A model generated the notes under the pieces. That model did not search any database and had not been told where the DNA came from. It saw only the letters and a program-made list of their open reading frames with translations. Shown one piece after another: positions 1 to 8,196 of a DNA stretch of 21,922 bases. How positions within the stretch are numbered: position 1 is the stretch's first letter; the number at the start of each line of letters is the position of its first letter. This DNA is from a virus: positions 1 to 21,922 of the IMG/VR virus record IMGVR_UViG_3300043803_003042. One strand, 5' to 3'. The translations under genes were made by a program, and so were the position numbers.

Positions 1-813
1 CTACTTTAATGGGTAGTTAGCTGTGAACACTTCTATTTTCTTTTTGGGTGGCTTTGTGGTATTGCTATTTGCAACAGAGACTGTTTGTTCAATGCTGAAT
101 GTATGCCATCCGTTTGCTTTGGTGTATTCCTTTAAGATAGGGCTTGGATAACTGGATAAAAGAAACTTTCCTTCTAACTTAGATAACAATTGTAGAAGTC
201 GCTCAAAATCTTCTATTGTGTAACCATCGTAGTGTCCGCAATCTGAATTGTAGTATGGTGGGTCAACATAGAAGAAACTATCCACACGATCTCGTGAGTT
301 GATGATACGTAGAGCGTCCGTGCTTTCTATTTGAACGTTCTGTAAACGTATGGATAGTTCCTCGCTGAATGAATCCCGTTTATTCGTTATTTTCTTTGAT
401 GTGGTGTTCTTTTTTACATCATAGCCCCAACTACCGTCTAACATTGCAGAAAAACTTTGTGTGCTTAAAACCCAAACAGCCCACGCTCTATCTATTTTAT
501 CAAACATGTGCGGGTTTTCGTTGATTACTTTAGCATCTCGATGTAGTGAACGACTATGTAATGAAATACGAATCTTCTTTTCTAATTCTATGAAATTGTT
601 TTGACAGATTTCATAAAAGTTGATTAACTCCCGATTGGTATCGTTTATTACTTCTATATTTGATTTGTTTTTTGACCAAAATACTGCTCCACCTCCAACG
701 AATGGCTCACAGTATAAATTGTGTTCAGGGATGATTGGTAAAATCGTTTTTACCAAATTTTGTTTTCCACCATAATAACTGATGGGTGTTTTTAAAGTGC
801 TTTTTGTTTCCAT
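1..813 (-). CDS. D12-class (Dam-like) DNA adenine N6-methyltransferase
   Basis: Predicted SAM-dependent methyltransferase that puts a methyl group on N6 of adenine in double-stranded DNA. The 270-aa protein shows the alpha-class motif order: motif X-like TPISYYGGKQNL near residues 9-20, SAM-binding EPFVGGGAVF at 36-45, an NDTNRELINFY motif II region near 57-67, and the catalytic DPPY at 184-187. Length fits solitary Dam/D12 enzymes. No restriction enzyme gene is next to it in the window, so protection of phage DNA from host restriction is the simplest inferred role. The target site cannot be read from sequence. It is the last leftward gene, separated from the tail genes by a long hairpin, so it may be expressed separately from the late operon. 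The ATG at 813 follows an AT-rich leader. The stop codon is at the window edge, so the gene is complete. Confidence 0.9.
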   Translation of the reverse strand: METKSTLKTPISYYGGKQNLVKTILPIIPEHNLYCEPFVGGGAVFWSKNKSNIEVINDTNRELINFYEICQNNFIELEKKIRISLHSRSLHRDAKVINENPHMFDKIDRAWAVWVLSTQSFSAMLDGSWGYDVKKNTTSKKITNKRDSFSEELSIRLQNVQIESTDALRIINSRDRVDSFFYVDPPYYNSDCGHYDGYTIEDFERLLQLLSKLEGKFLLSSYPSPILKEYTKANGWHTFSIEQTVSVANSNTTKPPKKKIEVFTANYPLK

Positions 814-841
814 TACTCTTGTTTTTAATTAATTTTGTAAA

Positions 842-929
842 ACCACAACTAAAAGAGCATATTATGCCCGCTGATGACATTGCGCCATCGATTGGGTATA
901 ATATGCTCTTTTCTTTTTTTAGTTGTGGT
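842..929. repeat. Long two-part inverted repeat, terminator-like hairpin
   Basis: The outer arms ACCACAACTA (842-851) and TAGTTGTGGT (920-929) are perfect complements. The inner arms 851-869 and 894-912 pair over 19 positions with a single G-U (base A851 can serve either stem), closing a 24-nt loop. The two stems are separated on the right by CTTTTTT. Read on the + strand, the inner stem followed by C and seven T is a good intrinsic terminator. Read on the - strand, in the direction of both flanking genes, the U-tract is poor (TTTT then AGTTGTGG). It sits between the last tail gene and the methylase, so it probably ends or attenuates the tail transcript or insulates the methylase. The outer arms are not needed for a terminator and remain unexplained. 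Confidence 0.75.
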
Positions 930-959
930 AGATTAAAATGAGAGTCGGTGGCGTTTTTT

Positions 960-1772
960 TTAATACACTCTAAAAGGTGGCAATAATTGTAAGTTTATCG
1001 TAAATGCAGGATCAATACCTATTGTTGATGGGTCTTGACCTGTATAAATTATTTGACCATCCGTTTTAATTGTAATTGTAGTAGGTTTTAATACTCCTGA
1101 TCCATTATAAAGAATATATGGAATATCAAAATCATATGGGGGTCTATAACCTGAAGGAAGGGTATTTATAACCATTTGATTATACCAAGAATCAGCTATG
1201 AAATATCCTGTTAAATGAACAAAACCATCTAAATCCTTCATACATTTCATAGTCCATGCAGGCAAACTACCACCAATAACTTGACTTGGTAAAGTTATCC
1301 AATCAGGTTTTTGAATTGATGCCAGATTATCTTTGATTTTGTGAAATATAGTCTTTGTTGATGTAAAAGCTTGTAAAGTAATCTGTGGTGAAAATGACTC
1401 AATCAATGTAACTCTATTAACTTGATATGTGTCATGTGATTGCTGATCTTTAAATACTTTTAATCCACTTGGATCGTATGTAGTTTGAAATGTCCAATAC
1501 CAAAATTGTGGATTTGGTGTTGACATAGTTTGAGAAGCATGATAATATATTTCACCATTGTATAATAAAAATCCTGATGTTAATATAGTATCAAAATTAG
1601 GTGCTCCTGATGAAGTAATTTCACAACCCGATAAAATTACTAATTCAGTATTTGATGTTTGATAAGGACTTGCTAATCCTTTTATGGCTTCAATAAATGA
1701 ATTTTGCATCCATCTCAAATCATCTGATTTGAAATCAAAACCTCCATTCTGTGTATTTATTAATTTATTCAT
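960..1772 (-). CDS. Tail fibre / receptor-binding-like protein
   Basis: A 270-aa protein at the distal end of the tail gene run. The N-terminal half has a pattern common in phage tail proteins that describe a quantity at the particle surface (GFLLYNGEIYYH, about residues 87-98). The C-terminal half, with LDGFVHLTGYF, a TLPSGYRPP turn and beta-rich alternation, looks like the distal head domain of phage fibres. No enzyme motif is visible. It lies 15 nt downstream of a small unknown gene and about 250 nt downstream of the large fibre gene. It is therefore probably a second fibre or a tip protein used in host recognition, though an assembly role cannot be excluded. The assignment rests on position and residue pattern rather than a named family. 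Confidence 0.6.
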   Translation of the reverse strand: MNKLINTQNGGFDFKSDDLRWMQNSFIEAIKGLASPYQTSNTELVILSGCEITSSGAPNFDTILTSGFLLYNGEIYYHASQTMSTPNPQFWYWTFQTTYDPSGLKVFKDQQSHDTYQVNRVTLIESFSPQITLQAFTSTKTIFHKIKDNLASIQKPDWITLPSQVIGGSLPAWTMKCMKDLDGFVHLTGYFIADSWYNQMVINTLPSGYRPPYDFDIPYILYNGSGVLKPTTITIKTDGQIIYTGQDPSTIGIDPAFTINLQLLPPFRVY

Positions 1773-1787
1773 CTTTGTCGAATTTGA

Positions 1788-2021
1788 TTAGATATAATAT
1801 TTTGATTTTACTTGGTCAGAAATACATTCCGAATCTTGAACTAAAGCAAATAGTAAAGGTGTTTGCAAATCAATGAAATCATTTATTGATTGCTGATTGA
1901 TTGTGTCCATTGTTAAATTTGCTTCTACTTTTTCTTTCAACTCTAAATGTTGTGGGAAAACTCGCAACCTATATTGTTCATTGATAGGTATAATTTCGTG
2001 TGTTAAAATAAATTGTTCCAT
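1788..2021 (-). CDS. Small tail-region protein of unknown function
   Basis: A 77-aa hydrophilic protein between the two fibre genes, starting 2 nt after the stop of the upstream fibre gene, which indicates co-translation. I do not recognise the family. There is no signal peptide, membrane segment or cysteine motif. The middle is polar and probably helical (ELKEKVEANLTMDTINQQ). Fibre genes of contractile phages are often followed by small fibre-assembly chaperones, so a chaperone role is a reasonable guess from position only. The competing + strand ORF in this interval has no operon context. Confidence 0.55.
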   Translation of the reverse strand: MEQFILTHEIIPINEQYRLRVFPQHLELKEKVEANLTMDTINQQSINDFIDLQTPLLFALVQDSECISDQVKSKYYI

Positions 2022-2023
2022 AA

Positions 2024-4498
2024 TTATTTTGTATAAACTGAATAAACTCCAAACATTCCGATGTCTAATCTTCCTGTGTTGTTATTACCTCCACCACTTC
2101 CCATGCATCGGGAAGTTACCATTGTTAAAGCAGTAGTAGCACTTGGTAAATTAGTTGAAATTGTTCCTTCTGCAATTGCTCCTGTCTCGCCATTTACAAC
2201 ACGGTATAATACATTTGAGCTACCTATTTCATTGTAAAGCGTGACTGAATACATTGTGGTTAGTTCTGCACCTGCAGTTCTATTAGCAGGGAAACTTGCT
2301 CCTAAATCAATTTTACTTGCAACTCCACTCGCATCGTTATAAAACACTTGAAGGTTGGTATCTGTACTTTCTGAACCTATTCCTACAATATCAGTTAATG
2401 TATCTACCTGAACGGTGTCTGAATATGTTGGTGCTAATGTTGAAGCTTGCATTCCGTGAAATTGTCTACACCCACTTGCGTATACTGTATCAGGAATTCC
2501 AAAATCTAATACATATCTAAAGCCTGCTCCAATATAAAACAATGAACCATTAAATCTTAAATCAAGCATATGACCTGTTGAAACAACTGTATGGTAATAA
2601 CCAATTCTTATTTGTTTTGTAAGGTAGGTTGTACTAGCGATGGTTTTAGCCGCTACAGATGCATCTACTGTTAAAGTGATACCCCCTGAACTATCAGTTG
2701 TTGTTGAACCATTTCTTGTTGTAATACCTCTAAACGTTTCGTGAGATTTTAGTTTAGGTATGATTGATGAACTACCACCGATTGCGGCATTAATTTGTGA
2801 TACAACTTCATTGTAAACTGCAAGGGTTGTAGGGTAAAGCGTATTATTTTTAGTAGTAAAATCTGTTACCTTATTAGATAATAATTCTCGCAAACCCAAA
2901 GCTGTTGCCATTGACGTTGCAAAGTTTGGGTCATTACCTAACGCTGCAGCTAATTCATTCAATGTATCTAAAGTTGCAGGGGATGAATTTACTAATGCTG
3001 TAATTTGCGATACAATTTCATTGTAAACTGCTAGGGTTGTTGGATAAAGCGTATTGTTTTTAGTAGTAAAATTTGTTGCCTTATTAGATAATAATTCTCG
3101 TAAACCCAAAGCTGATGCCGTTGACGTTGCAAAGTTTGGGTCATTACCCAATGCTGCAGCTAATTCATTCAATGTATCTAACGTTGCAGGGGATGAATTT
3201 ACTAATGCAGTAATTTGTGCTACAATTTCATTGTAAACTGCTAGGGTTGTCGGATAAAGTATATTGTTTTTTGTTGCAAAGTTTGTAGCCTTATTAAGTA
3301 CATTTTCTGCTGTATATCCTAAACCGCTTTCATTTGCCCAAGTAATATTGCCTGCACCATCTGTTTTCCAAATCTGACCAGGTGTACCGTCTGTTGCAGG
3401 AAGTCTATAATTTTTAAACTTAATATTTCCGTCTCCATCTAACTCAAAAACGATAGGGTTTTGAATACTTGAAATATCTAAATATCCTGAATCATAAGAA
3501 CTAGCTAATTTAATTCTGAAAGCTGTTAGAGCCATTCGATAAACTTCAGGGTACATAGCCCATCCGTTACGAACGTAATCATCTTTTGCGATAACTTCCA
3601 TTTCAAATGTAGTGCTTCCTCCACCGTCATCTGTTTGTCCTGTTCCAAGCCATCTTCCAAGTATATCATTTACTAAAACACCACTAGGACTTGATTTTGT
3701 ACCTCTTGCTTTTCTCATTACAACGGTGTTCGTGTTTATATCTGACCAATTGGCTAATCTTAAAACACTATTACTAGCAGTACCTTGACTTTCTACATTT
3801 AGGTAAGTACACCCAACTTGTGTAAGATTTCCATTACCATCATCAAATCGAAAACCTACTTCGGTACCTACATTATCAACGAATGTAAATCTTGAATTGG
3901 ATTCAATATGATTTAAACCAATGAATAATGCTACTTGTCCTGAATTACCTGAAACTACAGAATAGTTTTGAGTAGGTGAAACATAGATATCACCCAATAA
4001 AGCCGTGGTAATAACAATTCCTAAAAATAGCTTATCACTTTCAGGTGTATTTGATATCGTTTTTGTACTTGGATGCCAATAAAGGAAATCGCCTATTGTA
4101 AATGATGTAGTATCAATACCTGTAATCATTCCTTCTTCAATAAATGTTCCGCTCGTTCCATTTGCAATGGTAGTTGTGGCAACATAAATATGTGAAAGAG
4201 CCTCTTCAGAACTATTTATTGGTACAGCTGTAATAATACCTCCATTGGGCGAATCTATAGCGCATAAACTGCCTTTTTCAATTGGATATCCTGTAATGTT
4301 TTTAAAGGTTTTAATCCCTGTATTGAAATTAATATTGGATTGAATTAATTGCAAAAACTGTTCTTGGGTCATTCTTCTTGTTTGGTACGTTCCGCCTTCT
4401 CCTTCTGGTCCTGAAACGTATTTATCAACCCAAAATAAATTTTTTGAATTTGATTCTAATAAATTAAATAAGGTCTGTTTTTTTAGTTGCTCTCCCAT
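2024..4498 (-). CDS. Large tail fibre protein with tandem fibre repeats
   Basis: An 824-aa structural protein. The N-terminal part (about 1-180) is probably the baseplate-attachment region. From about residue 402 there are two nearly identical 70-aa units plus a partial third, each holding the hallmark LNELAAALGNDPNFAT of phage tail-fibre repeat domains (PF03406-like). The C-terminal 240 residues are beta-rich, with SGCRQFHGMQAS, LGASFPANRT and a glycine-rich stretch near the end. They look like the lectin-like or jelly-roll tip found on many fibres and are the likely receptor-contact part. Its start codon overlaps the stop of the upstream gene by 1 nt, so the two are coupled. As the longest surface protein here it is the main candidate for host-range determination. 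Confidence 0.85.
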   Translation of the reverse strand: MGEQLKKQTLFNLLESNSKNLFWVDKYVSGPEGEGGTYQTRRMTQEQFLQLIQSNINFNTGIKTFKNITGYPIEKGSLCAIDSPNGGIITAVPINSSEEALSHIYVATTTIANGTSGTFIEEGMITGIDTTSFTIGDFLYWHPSTKTISNTPESDKLFLGIVITTALLGDIYVSPTQNYSVVSGNSGQVALFIGLNHIESNSRFTFVDNVGTEVGFRFDDGNGNLTQVGCTYLNVESQGTASNSVLRLANWSDINTNTVVMRKARGTKSSPSGVLVNDILGRWLGTGQTDDGGGSTTFEMEVIAKDDYVRNGWAMYPEVYRMALTAFRIKLASSYDSGYLDISSIQNPIVFELDGDGNIKFKNYRLPATDGTPGQIWKTDGAGNITWANESGLGYTAENVLNKATNFATKNNILYPTTLAVYNEIVAQITALVNSSPATLDTLNELAAALGNDPNFATSTASALGLRELLSNKATNFTTKNNTLYPTTLAVYNEIVSQITALVNSSPATLDTLNELAAALGNDPNFATSMATALGLRELLSNKVTDFTTKNNTLYPTTLAVYNEVVSQINAAIGGSSSIIPKLKSHETFRGITTRNGSTTTDSSGGITLTVDASVAAKTIASTTYLTKQIRIGYYHTVVSTGHMLDLRFNGSLFYIGAGFRYVLDFGIPDTVYASGCRQFHGMQASTLAPTYSDTVQVDTLTDIVGIGSESTDTNLQVFYNDASGVASKIDLGASFPANRTAGAELTTMYSVTLYNEIGSSNVLYRVVNGETGAIAEGTISTNLPSATTALTMVTSRCMGSGGGNNNTGRLDIGMFGVYSVYTK
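2774..3295 (-). repeat. 210-nt tandem coding repeat in the tail fibre gene (2.5 copies)
   Basis: Units read leftward: 3295-3086, 3085-2876 and a partial 2875-2774. Unit length is exactly 210 nt, so frame is kept. Each unit encodes 70 aa beginning NKATNF or NKVTDF and containing YPTTLAVYNE. The copies are close enough at nucleotide level for homologous gain or loss of units, which would change fibre length. Confidence 0.9.
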
Positions 4499-4803
4499 TA
4501 TGAAATAGTTAAAGTGATATTATTCGTGTTTGTAACTTCATTGTCATTTGTAAATAGTAATGCGATACCATTATTATTTAATTCATCCGTTTTGATATTT
4601 GTTGCAGGCACAATTCCATTTGATAAATAATAGTTTACTGTTCTTTTTTTTATAGGTTGGATGGATTGTAATTGTTCAATATTTTGAATTGATAAATAAG
4701 TTAGATTATTCAATTTCAATAAATCAAACAAGGACTCAACCGTACCTGTACTGATTAAGCAGATATCTAAAATAGTTTGCGTATTTGAGGTCTTAATTGT
4801 CAT
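4498..4803 (-). CDS. Small LysM-like baseplate/tail-tip protein
   Basis: A 101-aa protein. The N-terminal half (TILDICLISTGTVESLFDLL) has the spacing of the LysM-like or tail-protein-X-like domain that starts many small tail proteins in Bacteroidetes phages: a repeated hydrophobic helix-turn ending in a leucine-rich stretch. The C-terminal half is polar and asparagine-rich (NDNEVTNTNNITLT). It lies between the baseplate/tail-I-like gene, with a 4-nt overlap, and the fibre gene, with a 1-nt overlap. A link between baseplate and fibre is therefore plausible. The family is recognised only loosely. Confidence 0.55.
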   Translation of the reverse strand: MTIKTSNTQTILDICLISTGTVESLFDLLKLNNLTYLSIQNIEQLQSIQPIKKRTVNYYLSNGIVPATNIKTDELNNNGIALLFTNDNEVTNTNNITLTIS

Positions 4804-5279
4804 ATTATTTCTATTGAATATTGTTTTCCTGGTGTTTTATACAAGTCAATCAATCTTCTTAATTGAACTTCTGAAAAAACTACGTCTGATGGAATATAAA
4901 TGGTGAAATCTTGTATATTATTTAACTCTGATGCGTTAAATAGATATGTTTTTTCTTCGTTTTCAGCTGTGTTAAATAAATAAGTCTTTTCATTATCTTC
5001 CACGGCATTAAATAAGAAAACATTGATTTCATCAAGCACGTCATCTATATAAATTCTTCTTTGTGTATTATCGTAGTAGTCATTCAGAAGATGCTCCAAG
5101 GATATTACTTGACCTGTAAAGGTTAAATCATATTTAACCGTGTCAAAGAATGCATAAAAGGCTGTGTAACTCTTTTGAATTACATTTTTACACACCTCCA
5201 TATAAGCTAAAAATAGCGGTGTTCGCATTCGTAACGGAACACTAATTAGCATTAAGTAATATAAGTCAATTGCTATCAT
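4800..5279 (-). CDS. Baseplate/tail-end protein in the tail-protein-I position
   Basis: A 159-aa protein directly after baseplate J (4-nt overlap), the place occupied by tail protein I in P2 and by the gp48 family in Mu. The N-terminal part (LISVPLRMRTPLFLAYM) and the RRIYIDD element near residues 74-80 resemble Bacteroidetes phage proteins found at this position. Residues 88-116 carry a short tandem repeat, YLFNTAENEEKT and variants. No enzymatic motif is seen. It probably helps join the baseplate to the fibres. Position supports this more than sequence does. Confidence 0.55.
   Translation of the reverse strand: MIAIDLYYLMLISVPLRMRTPLFLAYMEVCKNVIQKSYTAFYAFFDTVKYDLTFTGQVISLEHLLNDYYDNTQRRIYIDDVLDEINVFLFNAVEDNEKTYLFNTAENEEKTYLFNASELNNIQDFTIYIPSDVVFSEVQLRRLIDLYKTPGKQYSIEII
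4935..5018 (-). repeat. 36-nt coding tandem repeat (about 2.3 copies)
   Basis: Two 12-aa units and part of a third: FLFNAVEDNEKT, YLFNTAENEEKT, then YLFN. The units are diverged at nucleotide level but in frame. The repeat lies in the C-terminal half of the tail-end protein. Confidence 0.7.
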
Positions 5280-6139
5280 CCTAGTATATATGTAATAGTC
5301 GTTGATAATGGAAATGAAGGGTCTATCTCTAAATACCCAGCATTAGGGTTATAATAATCTACTATTGGTGCATAAGCCTGTGTTCCGAATTTTGCAGATG
5401 CATTGTCAAATACTGGATTAATAACTCCTGTTGTTTTTTGTAAAAAATCAACTAATTCAGTTGCATTAAATTTCCCGTTAAATGGTAGATTTTTGATATA
5501 GTTATTAATTGTTTCTTCAATTGGTTTTGTAACACCATCTGAAATCAATTTGCCTGTTGCATCTATTACCAATGGGTCTACATAGATGTGCATATACAGT
5601 TTTAATTCGTCTGCAGGTCTTGAAACGGATAATACTTTTACCCCTGCAATTTTCATTTTTTTGATGTAATTATTAAATGATGTCAATGCTGATGCGTGAA
5701 CATTATTAAGGGGTATAATATTTCCTGCGTTGTCTAAACTTGCCACTTTGATTAAAACATAGTTTCCTTCATCTGTTACGGATGCTAGTTTTACTATTTT
5801 ATTGGCTTCATTGATGGTTGGGTATTTCCAAGTACCATCTTCAAAAACAATAGTATCTCCAAACTGAAAATTCAATGCTAAATTTCTATACCAATCTGTA
5901 TTTGCAACTTTGATTTCTTTGGCTTTATTTTCAATCCAAAGTTTATGTTCGTCAAATAATTTTTCTAATGTCCAAATAGACAATGCTATGATATAGAAAA
6001 ATATTCCTTCAAAACTAACTTTGGAAAATTGTGTGTCAAAATCAACTCCTGCTGTCAATCCATACAAGTTTTGAATAGTTGAATTATCTACAAAGTTTTG
6101 AGTTAATTCGTTTTTTATTTCCTGAATAGTACGTGCCAT
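5276..6139 (-). CDS. Baseplate J-like wedge protein (Mu gp47-like)
   Basis: A 287-aa protein that matches baseplate J/gp47 in size, order and pattern. It has a long N-terminal helical region (about 1-75), a central domain with VLSVSRPADELKLYMHIYVD, which resembles the strand-rich core of the family, and a C-terminal segment with IEETINNYIKNLPFNGKF followed by ATELVDFLQKTTGV, the usual sequence in which a helix precedes the last strands. In contractile tails this protein polymerises around the hub to form the wedge ring. It is flanked by a gp25-like gene upstream and a tail-I-position gene downstream, the classic gp25-J-I order. Confidence 0.85.
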   Translation of the reverse strand: MARTIQEIKNELTQNFVDNSTIQNLYGLTAGVDFDTQFSKVSFEGIFFYIIALSIWTLEKLFDEHKLWIENKAKEIKVANTDWYRNLALNFQFGDTIVFEDGTWKYPTINEANKIVKLASVTDEGNYVLIKVASLDNAGNIIPLNNVHASALTSFNNYIKKMKIAGVKVLSVSRPADELKLYMHIYVDPLVIDATGKLISDGVTKPIEETINNYIKNLPFNGKFNATELVDFLQKTTGVINPVFDNASAKFGTQAYAPIVDYYNPNAGYLEIDPSFPLSTTITYILG

Positions 6140-6141
6140 AA

Positions 6142-6477
6142 TTAATAATTTGCTTCAATTTTTATATTATTCACAGAGTATAAATCAAGCTCTGTTATGT
6201 TTAAATCATCTTTTGAAAAATTTTGTCGAATGGTGTGTCTTATAAATAAGAAATCTTCACTCAACAATAATGAAATGAAACCAACTCCTAGCGTTGGATA
6301 TTCTTTCAATTCACCAGGATTAATCAATAAGATTAATGCCTTGTTTTGTTGTAAGGTAGAACCAATCACCAACCCCGAAATGATTTTTCCATTTAAGTCT
6401 TTTTTTACGTCAACCTTTAAATCAAAAGGAACTCCGTCACCTTGTGTGTCGTTTAGTTGTATTGCTCTATCTTTCAT
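6142..6477 (-). CDS. GPW/gp25-like baseplate wedge protein (Mu gp46-like)
   Basis: A 111-aa protein of the gpW/gp25 type, the small wedge component that nucleates sheath assembly at the baseplate. Visible pattern: an N-terminal strand region, then NKALILLINPGELKEYPTLG, which matches the family's central stretch (a helix or strand followed by a G-x-P-x-x-G loop), then a RHTIRQNFSKDDLNI helix near residues 80-94. It lies 2 nt upstream of baseplate J. Length is typical. Confidence 0.75.
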   Translation of the reverse strand: MKDRAIQLNDTQGDGVPFDLKVDVKKDLNGKIISGLVIGSTLQQNKALILLINPGELKEYPTLGVGFISLLLSEDFLFIRHTIRQNFSKDDLNITELDLYSVNNIKIEANY

Positions 6478-6482
6478 ATTAA

Positions 6483-6716
6483 TTAGCTTATAGTTGCTGT
6501 ACCTGGTCCTGTTGTTGTACCTGTTTGCGCTACTGCGGTTCCTGCGGTGCTTACAGGTATTCCTGCTGCAACAGTAATTGTCGCTCCTTTTACATAGGTG
6601 TCTATTATTGTTGCTAGTTTATCAGCAAATTCATCTGTAGCATCCTTTTCTTTTTTCATCATATCCTGCAATAAGGATTTGATGTCGGATTTAAGTTTTG
6701 GTTTATTTAAAGGCAT
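6483..6716 (-). CDS. Small baseplate-region protein with Gly/Thr-rich tail
   Basis: A 77-aa protein with a charged helical N-terminus (about 1-42, KSLLQDMMKKEKDATDEF) and a low-complexity Ala/Gly/Thr/Pro tail (VSTAGTAVAQTGTTTGPG). I have seen proteins of this shape beside the spike gene in several contractile phages but know no assigned function. It starts 1 nt before the spike gene's stop region ends, so it is part of the coupled operon. It may be an accessory of the spike or wedge. Confidence 0.55.
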   Translation of the reverse strand: MPLNKPKLKSDIKSLLQDMMKKEKDATDEFADKLATIIDTYVKGATITVAAGIPVSTAGTAVAQTGTTTGPGTATIS

Positions 6717-7226
6717 TTAACTACTTTTTAAAAGGTTTTTAAAATCCGTTTCTAACTTATTCAATGCAGTAATAGTGGGCGGTAATGGTGTGCCACTTGG
6801 TCCTGTTCCTGTTGATACTTGTAATTGCTTTATCAAACTTGATAGGTCAGAGAAAATGGTAAGTAAATCCGCTTTGTCATTTTTTATAATGAATTTTCCA
6901 TCTGTGGTATCTATTAAAAATCGAACACCTTTTTGTTTGATTTCAAAAGATTTTAACTTATCTATTTTTATTACCATTAGGTCTTCCAATCCTCCCGAAA
7001 CAGATAAAAGCCAAACTTTAGAGTTTTCAATTGGTGTAAGTACAAAGTAATCTCCTGAATTATCTATAATTGATTTCAGTCTGATATCAGGCAATTCTAA
7101 CCCAGTAGATAATTTTACAGTACAGGTATCATTTTCAATTGACACAACGTCTGCAATAATCACACTCATTGGTTGTATAGATGTGATTTCTTTTAGGTAA
7201 GAAGCTATTTTTTGAATCTTATCCAT
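6717..7226 (-). CDS. Baseplate spike/assembly protein V-like (Mu gp45-like)
   Basis: A 169-aa protein in the gpV/gp45 position between the hub and the gp25-like gene. An OB-fold-like stretch is visible (about 20-90, with IADVVSIENDTCTVKLSTG and an SGDYFVLTPIENSKVWLLSV block). Then comes IKIDKLKSFEIKQKGVRFLIDTT in pieces typical of the beta-helical spike base, then a helical C-terminus with a Gly/Pro-rich linker (STGTGPSGTPLPP). In the family it forms the trimeric membrane-piercing spike. No iron-binding HxH tip motif is visible, so the tip may be completed by another protein. It overlaps the hub gene by 8 nt. Confidence 0.7.
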   Translation of the reverse strand: MDKIQKIASYLKEITSIQPMSVIIADVVSIENDTCTVKLSTGLELPDIRLKSIIDNSGDYFVLTPIENSKVWLLSVSGGLEDLMVIKIDKLKSFEIKQKGVRFLIDTTDGKFIIKNDKADLLTIFSDLSSLIKQLQVSTGTGPSGTPLPPTITALNKLETDFKNLLKSS

Positions 7227-8193
7227 TTGCTAATTTGATACCAAGGTTAATAGTTCGTTTTCCTCCTGCATCTGAAAACTCGGTTTTCACCGCAGTTACA
7301 TAATAAGTTCCTTTTTTATCGGGGTAGTCATTGTCTGTAATTTGGGCTGAATACGTTGGCTCAACGTATGGTATTAACCAAGCATCAAAACTGCCTTCGT
7401 ATCCATCAAATGACCTGCGTGATAGTTCTGCATCGGCAATTCGTTTTAAATCGCCTGCGTTCATTGCGCCAACTTTTATGGTAATAGAATCACCACCAGT
7501 TGTGCCTGATTTAATCGATTGTACTTTTCCCTTTTTATCAATGCTTTCTACTGTGATTTCAAATTTCTTATCAATCGCTTTTTTATACTCTAAAGAGGAT
7601 GACTCGATGTTTTTTTGCATTGAATATTTTACGCTTCCTCCTTTGTCTTTGTAGGGTGCGTGTATGTGTAATTCATTTGTTTCACTTTTGAAATAGATAT
7701 TACAACGCAATTCTTCTCGTAATTTTTTCAAAACGTCATACGCTGTTGCTTGGTGTATTACAAACTTTTCATACCCTAAATCATAATCACAAATTACTTT
7801 ATAGTTAGAATTTACTTGACTGATTAAATAGTTTGCAATATCCTTTACAGTAGTTGTTTTAAATACCTTATCAGCAATTTGTTTTCTAAATACAAATAGT
7901 TCATCTTCACATTTGATTTCAAGGGATGAACCTGCATTTGTAATTTGCTCAACGTATCCAATAAATTCTGTTTTTAGAGGTGATGAATAACCTAATTCGA
8001 TTTTGATTGATGAACCACGTTTGATTTTACTTTCAAAATTCAATACCTTATTCAATACTGCTTCAGGTAAAACAATAGTAGCGGTATCCGCAAGTAACTC
8101 TACAGATTTTTCAATAACAATAGAATGTATCAAAGCAAGACGGTATTTTTTACCGTCTGTAGTAATCTCTATGTTATATTTCATTGGATACAT
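7219..8193 (-). CDS. Baseplate hub protein, gpD/Mu gp44-like
   Basis: A 324-aa protein with the layout of late-control gene D / gp44 hub proteins. The N-terminal barrel holds GSSIKIELGY and TEFIGYVEQI (about 60-85), a conserved pattern meaning a feature of given size offset from the tube axis. A helical insertion follows with TVKDIANYLISQ and AYDVLKKLREEL, then a second barrel, and a C-terminal DAELSRRSFDGYEGSF followed by a beta-strand ending KGTYYVTAVKTEFSDAGGKR, also typical of the family. It forms the central tube-like hub under the tail tube. It lies between the DUF6046-like gene and the spike gene. Confidence 0.85.
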   Translation of the reverse strand: MYPMKYNIEITTDGKKYRLALIHSIVIEKSVELLADTATIVLPEAVLNKVLNFESKIKRGSSIKIELGYSSPLKTEFIGYVEQITNAGSSLEIKCEDELFVFRKQIADKVFKTTTVKDIANYLISQVNSNYKVICDYDLGYEKFVIHQATAYDVLKKLREELRCNIYFKSETNELHIHAPYKDKGGSVKYSMQKNIESSSLEYKKAIDKKFEITVESIDKKGKVQSIKSGTTGGDSITIKVGAMNAGDLKRIADAELSRRSFDGYEGSFDAWLIPYVEPTYSAQITDNDYPDKKGTYYVTAVKTEFSDAGGKRTINLGIKLANG

Positions 8194-8196
8194 TGT

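Noticed and set aside
941-960. GAGTCGGTGGCGTTTTTTT resembles the 3' tail of a Cas9 tracrRNA
   Set aside because: There is no matching stem, no Cas gene and no CRISPR repeat in the window. The likeness is a short chance match before a T-run.
960-4498. Diversity-generating retroelement acting on the fibre genes
   Set aside because: No reverse transcriptase and no template/variable repeat pair with adenine-directed differences was seen. The repeats in the fibre gene are ordinary structural units.
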